Shown here in pieces: positions 44,642-53,825 of a stretch of 64,000 nt of DNA. Location: assembly GCA_934693135.1 (NCBI GenBank), contig CAKUVA010000003.1, positions 35,498 to 99,497 of the forward strand, in the 5' to 3' direction. The DNA is from an uncultured Bacteroidales bacterium (GTDB lineage Bacteria > Bacteroidota > Bacteroidia > Bacteroidales > UBA932). The first letter of the stretch is position 1; each line of letters starts with the position of its first letter. The translations under genes and the position numbers were made by a program. The notes below the pieces were generated by a model. It did not search any database. It was given only the letters and a program-made list of their open reading frames with translations, and was not told the DNA's origin.

Positions 44642-45489
44642 TACGCTTTAGTTTCAGGCTTTTCTGTCATGTCTGTTCGTTTGTCTGACGTAGTCAATGA
44701 CGCGGTCAGCTTAAGTTTGAGCTCATTTATATTTCCTATTTCAGTGAGATTCCCTCCATGTCCGAACGAAATCTCGCCAGTTTCCTCGGATACCACGATA
44801 ACGTCCGCATCTGTTTCTTCTGTAATTCCAATCGCTGCTTTGTGTCTCATTCCAAATCTTGGTGGGATATCAGTGCGTTCAGTTATTGGCAATGTGCAAC
44901 GTGCTGCTACAATATGGTGGTTGTCTATAATTACAGCTCCATCATGCAAAGGAGAATTTTTGAAGAATAAGTTCATTATAAGTCTCCTATTGATGAGGGC
45001 ATCTATCTTGTCTCCCGTCTCTGTGACGAAATCTAAGTTTACATGGTGCGGTATTACGATAAGTGCGCCTGTTTTCTGCTCTGACATTGCCCTGCAAGCT
45101 TCCGTAATTTCCTTTACAGCTGCATTATCCATGGACTTATCTTCATTGCCGAGAAATCTGTTTATAAAGGCTCTGCTTTTCGTTCCAAGACGTGTGCTGA
45201 CGCCAAATTTCATCAGAAAGTGCCTAATTTCAGGCTGAAAGATGATGATGACCGCCAATACTCCCACGTCAATGAATGTCCCCAAAACCGCGCTAGTAAG
45301 CTTCATGTTCAATGCGTCAGCTATCACTCGGAGGACATATATGGAAATAATAGCCGTGAATATGTTCATGGCGGCGGAATCGCGTATCCATCTGAATATA
45401 AAGTATATGAACAGGGCGACAAGAAAGACGTCCAGCATATCCGTAAAGGAAAACTTGAGGAATCCGAATATTTCCAACAACATGCTCAT
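44641..45489 (-). CDS. cdaA: Diadenylate cyclase CdaA
   Basis: CdaA makes cyclic di-AMP from two ATP at the membrane. The 282-residue protein has three N-terminal membrane segments (about 15-85) and a DisA_N domain with DGA (183-185, in LHDGAVII) and, in place of the usual RHR, RHK (215-217). A promoter -7 element ends 8 nt before the ATG at 45489, so either the transcript is nearly leaderless or translation begins at the second ATG, 45483 (residue 3). It is the first gene of the operon cdaA-mutS2-yraN-manC-like-yqeY. Confidence 0.93.
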   Translation of the reverse strand: MSMLLEIFGFLKFSFTDMLDVFLVALFIYFIFRWIRDSAAMNIFTAIISIYVLRVIADALNMKLTSAVLGTFIDVGVLAVIIIFQPEIRHFLMKFGVSTRLGTKSRAFINRFLGNEDKSMDNAAVKEITEACRAMSEQKTGALIVIPHHVNLDFVTETGDKIDALINRRLIMNLFFKNSPLHDGAVIIDNHHIVAARCTLPITERTDIPPRFGMRHKAAIGITEETDADVIVVSEETGEISFGHGGNLTEIGNINELKLKLTASLTTSDKRTDMTEKPETKA

Positions 45490-45496
45490 TTCAATA

Positions 45497-45527
45497 CAAA
45501 TTTATAATATTTTATGCACTATGGCAA
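45497..45527 (-). promoter_or_regulatory. Promoter of the cdaA operon
   Basis: On the minus strand TTG (45525-45527), a 20-nt spacer and TAAATTTG (45497-45504) match the consensus exactly. The likely transcription start is within a few bases of the annotated ATG. Confidence 0.7.
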
Positions 45528-45597
45528 GATTCTGTTCTAAATCGTCTTCCGAGTAGTTAGGTGTTTGGCAGAAATTTTCTAAAATTTACGGAAGTTA

Positions 45598-45627
45598 TTG
45601 AAAATTAAAAATTTATTCGTATATTTG
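45598..45627 (+). promoter_or_regulatory. Promoter of the rplC operon
   Basis: TTG (45598-45600), a 19-nt spacer and TATATTTG (45620-45627) match the consensus exactly. It shows that the ribosomal protein unit begins at rplC here. A hairpin CCGCA/TGCGG (45632-45646) lies in the roughly 55-nt leader and might serve autoregulation. Confidence 0.75.
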
Positions 45628-45631
45628 CGGT

Positions 45632-45646
45632 CCGCAAAATATGCGG
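45632..45646 (+). other. Leader hairpin upstream of rplC
   Basis: CCGCA-AAATA-TGCGG forms a 5-bp stem in the transcribed leader of rplC. Autogenous control by a ribosomal protein would be a guess. Confidence 0.35.
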
Positions 45647-45687
45647 AGATACGATAAAGTATTAACAAACAATTAATTATCAAACCA

Positions 45688-46311
45688 ATGCCTGGATTAA
45701 TTGGAAAGAAAATCGGAATGACTTCCGTTTTCGGTGCTGATGGAAAAAATATTCCATGCACCGTTATTGAGGCTGGTCCGTGTGTTGTTACGCAGGTCCG
45801 TACGGTAGAAAAAGATGGTTATGCCGCCGTGCAGCTTGCCTATGACGAAACCACTGAAAAACACGCCAGCGCCCCTCTCAATGGGCATTTCAAAAAGGCA
45901 GGAACCACCCCTCATCGTAAGCTTGTTGAATTCGAGGCTGACTTTAAGGGAGAGCTAAAATTAGGTGATACAGTATCGCTCGCCGACGTTTTCGATGGCG
46001 TAGAGTTCTGTGATGTCATCGGTACTTCTAAAGGTAAAGGATTCCAGGGAGTTGTGAAACGTCATGGCTTTGCCGGTGTAGGTGGTGCTACTCATGGTCA
46101 GCACAACAGACTTCGTCATCCTGGTTCTATGGGCGCATCATCTTGGCCTTCACGTGTATTCCCGGGAATGAGAATGGCTGGCCATATGGGCAATGAAAGG
46201 GTAAAGGTGTTCAACCTTCAGGTCGTAAAAGTAATTCCTGAGAACAACCTTCTCGTATTGAAAGGCTCTGTACCTGGAGCCAAAGGATCTTATCTTATAT
46301 TGGAGGCTTAA
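45688..46311 (+). CDS. rplC: Ribosomal protein L3
   Basis: L3 binds 23S rRNA early and helps form the peptidyl transferase region. The 207-residue protein begins [14 protein letters not shown] and has the conserved [10 protein letters not shown] and the loop [17 protein letters not shown]. It opens the unit, since no rpsJ precedes it. rplD starts 2 nt after its stop. Confidence 0.97.
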   Translation: MPGLIGKKIGMTSVFGADGKNIPCTVIEAGPCVVTQVRTVEKDGYAAVQLAYDETTEKHASAPLNGHFKKAGTTPHRKLVEFEADFKGELKLGDTVSLADVFDGVEFCDVIGTSKGKGFQGVVKRHGFAGVGGATHGQHNRLRHPGSMGASSWPSRVFPGMRMAGHMGNERVKVFNLQVVKVIPENNLLVLKGSVPGAKGSYLILEA

Positions 46312-46313
46312 TT

Positions 46314-46943
46314 ATGGAATTGTCAGTTTTGAAGATTGACGGATCGGAGTCCGGAAAGAAGGTAGTCCTCGATGAGAAAGTATTCGGTCTTGAGCCGAAC
46401 GATCACGCTATTTACCTTGATGTTCTTCAGTTCCTCGCACATCAGCGTCAGGGAACAGCAAGAACCAAGGATAGAAGTGAAGTCTCATACAGCACCAAGA
46501 AGCAGGGCCGTCAGAAAGGTGGCGGTGGAGCTCGTCATGGTTCATTGAAAGCTAATATCTATGTTGGTGGTGGTCGTGCACATGGTCCTAAGCCACGTTG
46601 CTATGATATGAAGCTTAACAAGAAGCTCAAGCAACTTGCAAGATTCTCTGCTCTTTCTTATAAAGCTAAAGAGAATAAGATTGTCATGGTTGAGCCATTC
46701 ACGATGGAGGCTCCTAAGACTAAAGAGTTCTTGAATATTCTTTCAGCCATCAAAGCAGGCGACAGAAAGGTACTTTTCGTACTTCCTGAGAACTCTGCCA
46801 ATATTTACCTTTCATCACGTAACCTCGAGCAGGTGAAGGTTATCTCTGTAAATGAGATTAACACTTACACTATCATGAATGCACATTCTATGGTGCTTGT
46901 AGATGGTGTTCAGGATATCCTCGCCTCAAGAGTAAGACGCTAA
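46314..46943 (+). CDS. rplD: Ribosomal protein L4
   Basis: L4 is a 23S-binding assembly protein lining the exit tunnel. The 209-residue protein has RQGTARTKDRSEV followed by the extended loop GRQKGGGGARHGS that reaches the tunnel. In other bacteria L4 regulates the S10 operon; no such element was searched for here beyond the rplC leader hairpin. Confidence 0.97.
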   Translation: MELSVLKIDGSESGKKVVLDEKVFGLEPNDHAIYLDVLQFLAHQRQGTARTKDRSEVSYSTKKQGRQKGGGGARHGSLKANIYVGGGRAHGPKPRCYDMKLNKKLKQLARFSALSYKAKENKIVMVEPFTMEAPKTKEFLNILSAIKAGDRKVLFVLPENSANIYLSSRNLEQVKVISVNEINTYTIMNAHSMVLVDGVQDILASRVRR

Positions 46944-46955
46944 AAAGATTGAGAG

Positions 46956-47246
46956 ATGGGAATTATCATTAAGCCAATTGTAACAGAAAAGTTGACGGCT
47001 CAGGGCGAAAAGTTGAACCGTTATGGATTCATTGTAGATCGTGAAGCTAACAAGCTTCAGATTAAGACTGCTGTGGAGCAGATGTACAACGTCTCTGTCG
47101 CTTCAGTCAATACATTGAACTACCACGGGAAAAGAAAATCCCGTTATACAAAAGCCGGTATGTTAAGAGGTCGTATGAATCATTTTAAGAAAGCATATGT
47201 AACTCTTGCCGGTGAAGACAAGATTGATTTCTATAGTAACATTTAA
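46956..47246 (+). CDS. rplW: Ribosomal protein L23
   Basis: L23 sits at the tunnel exit and docks trigger factor and SRP. The 96-residue protein has [11 protein letters not shown] at the start, [11 protein letters not shown], and [18 protein letters not shown] as the basic loop. It lies 12 nt after rplD and 11 nt before rplB. Confidence 0.96.
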   Translation: MGIIIKPIVTEKLTAQGEKLNRYGFIVDREANKLQIKTAVEQMYNVSVASVNTLNYHGKRKSRYTKAGMLRGRMNHFKKAYVTLAGEDKIDFYSNI

Positions 47247-47257
47247 GGGATAAGGCA

Positions 47258-48082
47258 ATGGCAACAAAAAAATTCAAACCGGTTACTCCTGGTCAAAGGA
47301 ACAAGGTAATCAGCGCTTTTGACGATATCACCGCCAAGAAGCCACAGAAATCATTGCTTGAGCCTCTTAAGAGCACAGGTGGACGTAACAATACTGGTCA
47401 AATGACTATGCGTTACATCGGTGGCGGTCACAAGAGAATGTATCGTATCATCGATTTCTACCGTACAAAAGATGCTTGCAAGGCTACTGTTCTTACTATA
47501 GAGTACGATCCTAATCGTAGCGCACGTATCGCTCTCGTTCAGTACGAGGATGGCGAGAAGAAGTATATTATCGCTCCTAACGGACTTAAGGTCGGTCAGG
47601 TTATTGAGTCTGGTTCAGGTGTTGCTCCTGAACTTGGAAACACTCTTCCTCTTGGTGAAATTCCAGTCGGTACACTTGTACATAATATCGAGCTCCGTCC
47701 TGGTCAAGGTGGTGCAATGGCACGCTCTGCAGGTACTTATGCTCAGATTGCGGCTCGTGAAGGAAATCATGTCATTCTCCGTCTGCCTTCAGGTGAGACA
47801 AGAATGGTTTTGGTATCATGTCGTGCCACTGTAGGTGTAGTATCGAATCCTGAACACAATTTGGAGTCTTATGGTAAGGCTGGACGTAGTAGATGGCTTG
47901 GTAGACGCCCTCGCAACCGTGGTGTCGTAATGAACCCGGTAGATCACCCGATGGGTGGTGGTGAAGGACGTGCTTCCGGAGGTCACCCAAGGTCTCGTAA
48001 GGGACTTCCTGCAAAGGGCTACAAGACACGTAATCCTAAGGCTACTTCAAATAAGTTCATTATTGAAAGAAGAAAGAAATAA
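47258..48082 (+). CDS. rplB: Ribosomal protein L2
   Basis: L2 joins the subunits and supports the peptidyl transferase centre. The 274-residue protein has the OB fold and SH3-like domains, with the conserved histidine-containing loop [20 protein letters not shown] near the C-terminus (about 225-244). Confidence 0.98.
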   Translation: MATKKFKPVTPGQRNKVISAFDDITAKKPQKSLLEPLKSTGGRNNTGQMTMRYIGGGHKRMYRIIDFYRTKDACKATVLTIEYDPNRSARIALVQYEDGEKKYIIAPNGLKVGQVIESGSGVAPELGNTLPLGEIPVGTLVHNIELRPGQGGAMARSAGTYAQIAAREGNHVILRLPSGETRMVLVSCRATVGVVSNPEHNLESYGKAGRSRWLGRRPRNRGVVMNPVDHPMGGGEGRASGGHPRSRKGLPAKGYKTRNPKATSNKFIIERRKK

Positions 48083-48104
48083 ACGGAATTAAACTTTAGA
48101 GATT

Positions 48105-48377
48105 ATGAGTCGTTCATTAAGAAAAGGTCCATATATCCAGGAAGCTCTGGAAAAAAGAATTCTTGCCATGAATGAAGGCGGCAAGAAGAAAGAGGTCGTA
48201 AAGACTTGGTCACGTGCCAGCATGATCTCTCCTGACTTCGTTGGTCATACTATCGCGGTTCATAACGGGAACAAGTTTATTCCTGTTTATGTAACAGAGA
48301 ACATGGTAGGCCACAAGCTTGGAGAATTTGCTCCAACTAGGACTTTCAGAGGCCATTCAGGTAACAATAAGAAGTAA
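48105..48377 (+). CDS. rpsS: Ribosomal protein S19
   Basis: S19 lies in the head of the small subunit near the A-site finger. The 90-residue protein begins [10 protein letters not shown] and has [32 protein letters not shown] as its core. Gaps to rplB and rplV are both 22 nt. Confidence 0.97.
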   Translation: MSRSLRKGPYIQEALEKRILAMNEGGKKKEVVKTWSRASMISPDFVGHTIAVHNGNKFIPVYVTENMVGHKLGEFAPTRTFRGHSGNNKK

Positions 48378-48399
48378 AACGCTTAATTGATCAGAAATT

Positions 48400-48825
48400 A
48401 TGGGAAAACGTAAAAGACTAATGGCCGAAAGACTGAAAGAGATTAAGCAGCAGACAGCTATCGCCAAAGTTAAGGATGTTCCTTCTTCTCCTCGCAAGAT
48501 GCGTCTTGTCGCAGATACAGTAAGAGGTGTGGAGGTGAACCGTGCACTTGACCTGCTCAAGTTCTCCAAGAAGGCTCCTTCAAAGGTTCTTGAGACATTG
48601 CTTCGTAGCGCGATTGCTAACTGGGAGGCCAAAAATCAGGATAAAGCCAAAGAATTGGATAACGGTAATGTTATTGTTAAGACCATCATGGTTGACGAAG
48701 GTAGAACTCTTAAGAGAATTCGTCCTTGCCCTCAAGGTAGAGCCGGAAGGATTCGCAAGCGTTCCAACCATGTTACCATTATCCTTGATGTAAAGAAACC
48801 AACAACAGTGGAGGATAATAAATAA
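48400..48825 (+). CDS. rplV: Ribosomal protein L22
   Basis: L22 lines the exit tunnel with an extended beta-hairpin. The 141-residue protein has [14 protein letters not shown] at about 30-43 and the hairpin tip [20 protein letters not shown] near 107-126. It stops 1 nt before rpsC. Confidence 0.97.
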   Translation: MGKRKRLMAERLKEIKQQTAIAKVKDVPSSPRKMRLVADTVRGVEVNRALDLLKFSKKAPSKVLETLLRSAIANWEAKNQDKAKELDNGNVIVKTIMVDEGRTLKRIRPCPQGRAGRIRKRSNHVTIILDVKKPTTVEDNK

Positions 48826-48826
48826 T

Positions 48827-49585
48827 ATGGGACAGAAAACTAATCCTATCAGCAACAGAATCGGTATCACCCGTGGTTGGGTCTCTAACTGGTGTGGTGG
48901 TAATTACGCTGAGAAAATTGCGGAAGACTACAAGATCCGTAAGTACCTCGTGAATCGTCTTGCAAATGCAAGCATTTCCAAGATTGTCATTGAGAGAACT
49001 CTTAAGCTCATTACAGTGACTATTCAGGCTGCAAGACCTGGTGTCATTATCGGTAAAGGCGGTACAGCTGTCGACAAACTTAAGGAAGAGCTCAAGAAGG
49101 TAACAAGCAAGGATGTTCAGATCAACATTTTCGAGGTTAGAAGACCTGAAGTTGACGCTAACATCGTTGCAGATAGCATTGCTCGTCAAATTGAAGGACG
49201 TGTATCTTACAGAAGAGCTATTAAGATGGCAGTTACAAGCGCGATGCGTGTAGGCGCAGAGGGTATTAAAGTTCAGATCAGTGGCCGTGTAGGCGGTGCT
49301 GAGATGGCAAGAAGCGAGATGTACAAGGAAGGACGTACTCCTCTTCATACATTCCGTGCTGATATTGACTACGCTCTCGCTGTAGCTCATACCAAAGTAG
49401 GAGCTCTTGGTGTAAAAGTATGGATCTGCAATGGCGAGGTTTACGGAAAGAAGGATCTTTCTCCTAACGCAGGCGTCGCATCTGCTTCTGCTCAGTCTCA
49501 GGGTCAGGGACGTCAGTCTCGTGGAGACCGTGGAAATCGTCGTGGCGGAAGAGGTCGCGGGGACAAAAAAGAAAACAAGAACTAA
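48827..49585 (+). CDS. rpsC: Ribosomal protein S3
   Basis: S3 lines the mRNA entry site. The 252-residue protein has a KH domain with [14 protein letters not shown] (about 64-77) and the C-terminal domain. It ends in an about 30-residue Gln/Arg/Gly tail ([20 protein letters not shown]) that is longer than in E. coli S3. In most bacteria rplP follows at once; here a strong terminator and 10.4 kb of other genes intervene. Confidence 0.97.
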   Translation: MGQKTNPISNRIGITRGWVSNWCGGNYAEKIAEDYKIRKYLVNRLANASISKIVIERTLKLITVTIQAARPGVIIGKGGTAVDKLKEELKKVTSKDVQINIFEVRRPEVDANIVADSIARQIEGRVSYRRAIKMAVTSAMRVGAEGIKVQISGRVGGAEMARSEMYKEGRTPLHTFRADIDYALAVAHTKVGALGVKVWICNGEVYGKKDLSPNAGVASASAQSQGQGRQSRGDRGNRRGGRGRGDKKENKN

Positions 49586-49606
49586 GTTTTTCGCTTATAT
49601 AGATTG

Positions 49607-49636
49607 ATCCCAGCAGGAATCCTGCTGGGATTTTTT
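49607..49636 (+). terminator. Strong terminator ending the first ribosomal protein block
   Basis: A perfect 11-bp stem ATCCCAGCAGG/CCTGCTGGGAT with loop AAT (49607-49631) is followed by six T (to 49636), 22 nt past the rpsC stop. Confidence 0.92.
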
Positions 49637-49638
49637 CG

Positions 49639-49670
49639 TTTTGCAATTTCCATAATTATAACTACATTTG
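49639..49670 (+). promoter_or_regulatory. Promoter of the TlpA-like lipoprotein gene
   Basis: TTTTG (49639-49643), a 19-nt spacer and TACATTTG (49663-49670) match the consensus exactly and lie just behind the rpsC terminator. A TTG start at 49668 would be inside this promoter and is rejected. Confidence 0.75.
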
Positions 49671-49700
49671 AAAATTATGTATGGAATAAAATATCGATAT

Positions 49701-50786
49701 ATGAACAGATTAACTTCTCTTATGTTGGTTGCTCTTGCAGCGGTCGCATGCACATCCAACTCTAGCATGACAACAATTCAAGGTAAATTTTCAGGAGCGG
49801 ATATCCCAAGTGCTGTTAGCGTATCTATTCCTGGAATCATTGATACTACAGTCGCTCTCAAAAATGGCGCATTTAAGTTCGATATTCCTGTTAATAAGGC
49901 TGTATTTGCTAAGATTACAGCTGGAGACGCCATGACTAATTTCATTTCTGATGGAACTGTGTTGACGTTTACTCTTGATGGGACTGAGCTTTCAGGTTCA
50001 TCTGACAAGCCAGCTACATCTGTTAATGAAAAGTTTGAGGCGTATGTAAAGAATATGAATGACATGGTTGTCGAGTATAGAACTACCATGCGTGCCATTG
50101 CGGATAGTACCGGCATTGATGCTGATGAGAAGGATCGTATTCAGGAGGATTTCTATACTTCGTTCAATGATAAATTCCTTGCGTATAATAAAAATGTCGT
50201 TTCGTCTAATAGGGACAATGCCATAAGCCTTTATGCACTCCAGAATATTTATGCTGATATGGAGGATGACTCACTTGAGGTCATGATTGGTAGCATTGAC
50301 ACAGCGGTGACTTCAGGCAGCAAGTTCGTTTCTGCGATGCAGAATGGGATTGCTGCAAGAAAAAATACTGCAGAGGGTATGCATTTTACAGATTTTACAG
50401 TAACTCAACCAAATGGTAAGGAGTCTAAACTGTCGGATTATGTTGGCAATGGCAAATATGTCCTTGTAGATTTCTGGGCTTCTTGGTGTCGTCCATGTAA
50501 ACGTGAGATACCTAATGTTAAGGCGGTATATGACAAGTACCATGGAAAGGATTTCGATGTTCTCAGTGTAGCTGTATGGGAAAAGACTCCACAGGAGAGC
50601 ATTGATACAGCCAAGGCATATAAGGTAAACTGGAATCAGATTGTCGATGCGAAGAGTATACCTACGGATATTTACGGAATAATGGGTATTCCTCATATCA
50701 TTCTTTTCGGACCTGACGGAACTATAATCAAGAGAGGCTTGTACGGAGATGCTATAGAGGAAGAAGTCTCCAAGTATGTGAAGTAG
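49701..50786 (+). CDS. TlpA-family thioredoxin-like lipoprotein
   Basis: This 361-residue lipoprotein has a signal peptide with lipobox AVAC (C17) and an N-terminal DUF4369-like beta-sandwich (about 20-120). A helical linker follows, then a TlpA/ResA-type thioredoxin domain from about 230, with WASWCRPCK and C263/C266 and the cis-proline segment GIPHIILF. Such proteins reduce or carry disulfides in the periplasm. I chose ATG 49701 because the promoter excludes earlier starts. uvrC begins 3 nt after its stop. Confidence 0.85.
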   Translation: MNRLTSLMLVALAAVACTSNSSMTTIQGKFSGADIPSAVSVSIPGIIDTTVALKNGAFKFDIPVNKAVFAKITAGDAMTNFISDGTVLTFTLDGTELSGSSDKPATSVNEKFEAYVKNMNDMVVEYRTTMRAIADSTGIDADEKDRIQEDFYTSFNDKFLAYNKNVVSSNRDNAISLYALQNIYADMEDDSLEVMIGSIDTAVTSGSKFVSAMQNGIAARKNTAEGMHFTDFTVTQPNGKESKLSDYVGNGKYVLVDFWASWCRPCKREIPNVKAVYDKYHGKDFDVLSVAVWEKTPQESIDTAKAYKVNWNQIVDAKSIPTDIYGIMGIPHIILFGPDGTIIKRGLYGDAIEEEVSKYVK

Positions 50787-50788
50787 CA

Positions 50789-52594
50789 TTGACAGTAAGA
50801 GAAAAAATAGCACTCTTCCCACATTCCCCCGGAGTTTATAGGTATTATGACTCCGAGGGGATTGTCATATATGTTGGAAAGGCGAAAGATTTGCATAAGA
50901 GAGTTGCGCAGTATTTTGTTTCACCCGAGCGGCTCAATGTCAAGACTCGGATTCTTGTGTCAAAAATAGCTGACGCACAATATTCGGTAGTTGATTCTGA
51001 AGCGGATGCTCTTCTCCTTGAGAATAATCTTATAAAACAATATCGTCCGAAGTATAATATACTTCTGAAAGACTCTAAGACCTATCCGTGGATTTGCATT
51101 ACTGATGATGAGTTTCCGAAAGTGTATTTGACGCGCAGAGTAGTGAAAGGAAACAGATATTTCGGGCCATATAGTTCTGTTATGCATGCTCGAAATCTGT
51201 TGGAATTCTTTTCTGAAAATTATAAGATTCGGTCGTGCAATAACAAGATTACTTCTGATGCGATAATGCGGAAGAAGTTCCGTCCTTGTCTTGATTTTCA
51301 TATTGGCCGTTGTGGAGGATGTTGTATCAGGAAAGTATCAGTGAAGGATTATAATGCTGATATAGAGGAAATTGAGAATCTACTTAAAGGAAATGCCAAT
51401 GAGATAATACAGCATTATAAGCATCTGATGTTTGAAGCGGCAGAGAATCTTGAGTTTGAACAGGCGCAAGCCTATAAGCAGAAAATGGAGTCTCTTCAGA
51501 AGCATTATGCGAAGTCGGTGATAACATCCGCCATAGGTACGAATGCAGATGTGTTTTCTTTGATAACTGACGCAAATGAAGCTTTCGGGAACTTTATGCG
51601 TGTTCGCAGTGGTTCGATTATCCAGTCTCTCAATCTTGGCTTCAAGATGAATATTGAAGAGGAGCCTGCGTCGGTGCTTAGTGAATTCATTGCCGAGATC
51701 TCGTCTAAGTTTGGAAAGGTTACTGGAGAAGTTATTGTACCGTTCATGCCTGATGTCGAGATGGAGGACGTAACCTTCAGAATTCCTGCAAAGGGAGATA
51801 AACTTGCGATTCTGGAATTGAGTATGAAGAATGCTAAGGAATTTCAGTTCAATTCTATTCGTCAAAAAGAACATACGGATCCGGACCAATATAAGACTAT
51901 GGTTTTGGAAGAATTGAGGAAGGCATTGGGGATGAATGTGTTGCCTGAACATATGGAATGCTTTGACAACTCTAATATTCAAGGAACTAATCCTGTAGCA
52001 TCGTGTGTCGTGTTCCGTGGTGGTGTTCCGTCCAAGAAGGACTACCGTAAGTTCAAGATAAAGACCGTGATAGGGGCTAATGACTATGCTTCCATGAAAG
52101 AGGTTGTTAATAGGAGGTATTCGAGAATGCTTCGTGAAGATCCTGATGATTTGCCGCAACTTGTGGTTATAGATGGTGGAAAGGGACAGCTTGATTTTGC
52201 ATATCAGGCTTTAGCTGAGTTGGGACTGACTGAGAAGCTGATGGTAATAGGTCTTGCAAAACGCATGGAAGAGGTTATCAGGGTGGGAGATCCATATCCA
52301 CTTTTCATTGACAGAAATTCTGCTGCTCTGAAGGTCTTGCAGAGAATTAGGGATGAAGCCCATAGGTTCGGAATTACTTTCCATAGAAGTCTGAGAAGCA
52401 AAAGTCAGGTCGAGTCGGCATTGACTAGGATAAAAGGTGTTGGGGGGCAGACAGAAAAGAGACTTTTGATTCATTACGGCAGTGTTACGCGAATTGCTGC
52501 TGCATCGGTGGATGACTTGGCTTCGTTCCTTGGTAAACGAGAACTTGCTGAGCGCATACATATTCAACTTAATGAAGAAACAAATGAGGATTAG
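50789..52594 (+). CDS. uvrC: UvrABC system protein C
   Basis: UvrC makes the two incisions of nucleotide excision repair. The 601-residue protein has a GIY-YIG domain (about 10-90, FPHSPGVYRYYDSEG and IYVGKAKDL), a UVR segment (about 200-235), the RNase H-like C-terminal nuclease domain (ECFDNSNIQGTNPVAS, with IDGGKGQL) and terminal helix-hairpin-helix motifs (RIKGVGGQTEKRLL). I use the TTG at 50789, 3 nt after the preceding stop, since no ATG is suitably placed. Confidence 0.95.
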   Translation: MTVREKIALFPHSPGVYRYYDSEGIVIYVGKAKDLHKRVAQYFVSPERLNVKTRILVSKIADAQYSVVDSEADALLLENNLIKQYRPKYNILLKDSKTYPWICITDDEFPKVYLTRRVVKGNRYFGPYSSVMHARNLLEFFSENYKIRSCNNKITSDAIMRKKFRPCLDFHIGRCGGCCIRKVSVKDYNADIEEIENLLKGNANEIIQHYKHLMFEAAENLEFEQAQAYKQKMESLQKHYAKSVITSAIGTNADVFSLITDANEAFGNFMRVRSGSIIQSLNLGFKMNIEEEPASVLSEFIAEISSKFGKVTGEVIVPFMPDVEMEDVTFRIPAKGDKLAILELSMKNAKEFQFNSIRQKEHTDPDQYKTMVLEELRKALGMNVLPEHMECFDNSNIQGTNPVASCVVFRGGVPSKKDYRKFKIKTVIGANDYASMKEVVNRRYSRMLREDPDDLPQLVVIDGGKGQLDFAYQALAELGLTEKLMVIGLAKRMEEVIRVGDPYPLFIDRNSAALKVLQRIRDEAHRFGITFHRSLRSKSQVESALTRIKGVGGQTEKRLLIHYGSVTRIAAASVDDLASFLGKRELAERIHIQLNEETNED

Positions 52595-53342
52595 CGAGAA
52601 GAAATTCAATTTGGCTTTCAATGCTTTTATTCTTATAGGCATGCTTGTGGCCGTAGTTGTTACGAATGTTTTTAAGTTACAGCAGCCTGGAGCTCGGAGT
52701 TTTATGCTGATAATTGCCAGTATCGGAGCTATTGCTGGTGTAGTGAATACGGTGCTCTCTGCGAACGGAAATATTATGACATTTATTTTCGGGTTTGTGG
52801 ATGTGACAATAGCCTCGATTGTAGCATTTGATAGTAGCATCCGTCCAGATGGGGATCCGGTTTGGGGAAATTTCGCATTGCATGCGTTTTATTTTCTGCC
52901 TATGCAGTTCGTCGGATGGTCGCAATGGAGAAAACGTGGGGCGACATCGCATGAAAAAGTGCGGGCACGTCGAATGGATTGGCGTATGTGGGCTATAACG
53001 TGTGTTTTCCTTGTTATAGGGACTGTTATGACATATATAGTGCTTAATTCCTTGAGCTTTCGAGAATCTGCTATATCGGCTATACGTCCGCTGATATTGT
53101 TTGATGCCTTGGTTTTTGTGCTGAACATACTTGGACAGGTTCTGATGTCGCTTGCTTATATGGAGCAATGGTTTATTTGGATTCTTGTCAATGTCTTTTC
53201 GGTTATGTTGTGGTCAGACAAGGCGTTGTCTTCACCTGATTCGAGCTATACTATAGTTATGGTCATCAAGTACTCATTCTATCTGTTAAATTCGCTTAAT
53301 GGTCTTAGAATTTGGTTGAATCTAAGTGGGAATAAGGCCTAA
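52572..53342 (+). CDS. pnuC: PnuC-family nicotinamide riboside transporter
   Basis: PnuC carries nicotinamide riboside across the membrane for NAD salvage. The protein (about 256 residues) has seven or so membrane segments and the family motif around FALHAFYFLPMQFVGWSQWRKRG. It begins at ATG 52572 or 52584, inside the end of uvrC, which implies translational coupling. The exact vitamin carried is inferred from the family; thiamine is the main alternative for related proteins. Confidence 0.85.
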   Translation: MKKQMRISEKKFNLAFNAFILIGMLVAVVVTNVFKLQQPGARSFMLIIASIGAIAGVVNTVLSANGNIMTFIFGFVDVTIASIVAFDSSIRPDGDPVWGNFALHAFYFLPMQFVGWSQWRKRGATSHEKVRARRMDWRMWAITCVFLVIGTVMTYIVLNSLSFRESAISAIRPLILFDALVFVLNILGQVLMSLAYMEQWFIWILVNVFSVMLWSDKALSSPDSSYTIVMVIKYSFYLLNSLNGLRIWLNLSGNKA

Positions 53343-53453
53343 TGGTTGTTTTGACTCTGAAAAGTTTCTTTATTTCGATTTTTTTTATTTACTTTGTGAA
53401 ATATTGTATGTGAATAGTGTATTATAATCATAAACTTAATAAATTATTCAATT

Positions 53454-53702
53454 ATGTCACACGAAGAAATCGTTAAGCAGGTGAAAGCCATCATCGTTGA
53501 CAAGCTTGGAGCAGAGGAATCAGAGGTAACTGAGACCGCTAACTTCACTAATGATCTCGGTGCTGATTCTCTCGACACAGTTGAACTTCTTATGGAGTTC
53601 GAAAGAGTATTTGGAATTAAGATTCCAGATGAGGATGCAAGCCAGATCGCAACAGTGGCTGACGCTGTAAAGTACGTTGAAGAGAAAGTAGCTAACAAAT
53701 AA
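53454..53702 (+). CDS. acpP: Acyl carrier protein
   Basis: AcpP carries growing fatty acyl chains on a phosphopantetheine arm. The 82-residue acidic protein has the attachment serine S39 in ADSLDTVEL. fabF, its usual neighbour in Bacteroidales, is not adjacent. The ATG lies 111 nt after pnuC, and a terminator follows. Confidence 0.96.
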   Translation: MSHEEIVKQVKAIIVDKLGAEESEVTETANFTNDLGADSLDTVELLMEFERVFGIKIPDEDASQIATVADAVKYVEEKVANK

Positions 53703-53725
53703 TAGCGCTTAGAACTTTAGCACGA

Positions 53726-53757
53726 GAAGATATCCATTGGGGTGTCTTCTTTTTTTG
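53726..53757 (+). terminator. Terminator of acpP
   Basis: Stem GAAGATATCC/GGGTGTCTTC (with T-G pairs) is followed by a run of T. Confidence 0.75.
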
Positions 53758-53759
53758 TA

Positions 53760-53803
53760 AAATAAAGAAACCCAGCACAAATGGATTATTATGTGCTGGG
53801 CTT
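53760..53803 (-). terminator. Terminator of the DUF4270 gene
   Basis: Stem CCCAGCACA/TGTGCTGGG (53771-53779 and 53792-53800) is followed on the minus strand by a T-rich stretch. It lies 26 nt past the DUF4270 stop. Confidence 0.75.
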
Positions 53804-53825
53804 CTCAATTATTTATTCAATTGAA

